This document shows positions 11,838-12,192 of a stretch of 12,192 nt of DNA, piece after piece. Numbering within the stretch: the stretch's first letter is position 1; the number at the start of each line of letters is the position of its first letter. The notes under the pieces were generated by a model, which saw nothing but the letters and a program-made list of their open reading frames with translations, was not told the DNA's origin and ran no database searches. Source of the DNA: Baffinella frigidus (taxonomy: Eukaryota > Cryptophyceae > Cryptomonadales > Baffinellaceae); assembly GCA_026770585.1 (NCBI GenBank), contig MU646305.1, positions 260,735 to 272,926 on the forward strand. The letters are read 5' to 3'. The position numbers were made by a program, and so were the translations under genes.

Positions 11838-11975
11838 TATCTCCACAAAAGTATTGATTAATTGCTTTTGGCGCAACGAAATTTAATACACAAATGCTCT
11901 ACTATTACTTTTATGAGCAAATCGTGTAGTAATTTTCGTTGCCCAAAAGCAATTAATTAATACCTGTGGAGATTA
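11838..11975. mobile_element. Palindromic element B3
   Basis: TATCTCCACAAAAG...CTGTGGAGATTA, with target duplication ACTC at 11834-11837 and 11976-11979. TACTATTAC is at the apex (11900-11908). The left core has one change (TTTAATACAC). Confidence 0.92.
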
Positions 11976-11986
11976 ACTCGAAAGCC

Positions 11987-12103
11987 TAGCTCTGCCTATT
12001 TACATCTGGGTTCGCCAGAAAAGCGTTTCAGTTGCCCTTTCGTACTGGAGTCTCTGCTCTAAAAGTTTTTTTTGGTGAGGCCAGTTTCACCCAGGCAGAG
12101 CTA
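11987..12103. mobile_element. TAGCTCTG-family palindrome F3
   Basis: TAGCTCTGCC...GGCAGAGCTA with poorly matched inner arms. No target duplication was found. It starts eight bases after the target duplication of B3. Confidence 0.7.
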
Positions 12104-12177
12104 GAAGATTCGCCTCTCGGCATGAACTCGCTCCACACACTCCACACGAGTCGCCACCTGCAGCAAACCCTATACCG

Positions 12178-12192
12178 CCCCCCCCCCCCCCC
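12178..12192 (+). repeat. Poly-C run at the window end
   Basis: At least 15 C bases ending the window. It is probably where assembly stopped. Confidence 0.9.

Noticed and set aside
1479-11975. CRISPR array or bacterial repeat system
   Set aside because: The repeats are long palindromes at irregular distances with target duplications, in spliced nuclear DNA; there are no uniform spacers or cas genes.
1479-11975. MicroRNA precursors or transcription terminators
   Set aside because: The stems are near-perfect, repeated and bounded by target duplications, as expected of mobile elements. A small-RNA role is possible but nothing in the sequence shows it.

Overview
This is nuclear DNA from a eukaryote, most likely an alga or other plant-like protist. 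The support is spliced genes with AG|GT junctions, a nucleotidyltransferase of the type annotated in plants as 'PAP/OAS1 substrate-binding domain superfamily', TTTAGGG-type (Arabidopsis-type) repeats, and many palindromic mobile elements. There is no operon, ribosome binding site, tRNA, rRNA or CRISPR array. I cannot name the lineage. The window begins inside a (TTTAGGG)n tract and ends in a poly-C run, so both edges look like assembly breaks in simple repeats.

About 9.4 kb (106-9504, minus strand) is one gene. No long open frame shows it, because its coding part lies in eight small exons of 45-219 bases: 9424-9504, 9080-9298, 8021-8080, 6900-6971, 5583-5682, 2840-2922, 1802-1897 and 106-150. 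These join in frame. They carry the family signature in order: FGSVPLKTYLP, the DLD catalytic pair, the third Asp in AVDVS, GGLCTLCLLEK, HLFKRAMILVKSWCY, TYALETLVLCIINLFH and RFLEYFAHFNW. The gene runs off the left edge unfinished. A second gene starts divergently at 9725 (plus strand) across a 220-base shared promoter. Its first exon encodes an unrecognised 236-residue segment, and a second small exon is likely at 11478-11543.

The introns, about 1-2.7 kb each except the 125-base first, hold three things. (1) At least fourteen palindromic elements of 110-166 bases with termini TNAT...ATNA; eleven have a perfect 4-base target-site duplication and two more have a 3-of-4 match. Ten of the fourteen share an inner core, AATTACTACAC...GTGTAGTAATT, around a short asymmetric apex. 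In six of them the apex carries TAATATTAC or TACTATTAC, which resemble the nonanucleotide at rolling-circle origins of CRESS-DNA replicons. The outer arms are unrelated between families although the core is kept. (2) 'Echoes': decayed tandem copies of the neighbouring exon ends with their splice sites, found in six of the seven complete introns. (3) CCCTAAA-like repeats (sense strand) directly after several 5' splice sites, including the tract at the left edge. That orientation is wrong for a left chromosome end, so it is read here as interstitial.

A second palindrome family, with ends TAGCTCTG...CAGAGCTA, has one copy (11550-11705) whose target duplication GGTACCC contains the 5' splice site of an intron that it almost fills. 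This is introner-like. Together the window suggests a gene whose introns were built up by local tandem duplication and repeated insertion of a small palindromic transposon-like family.
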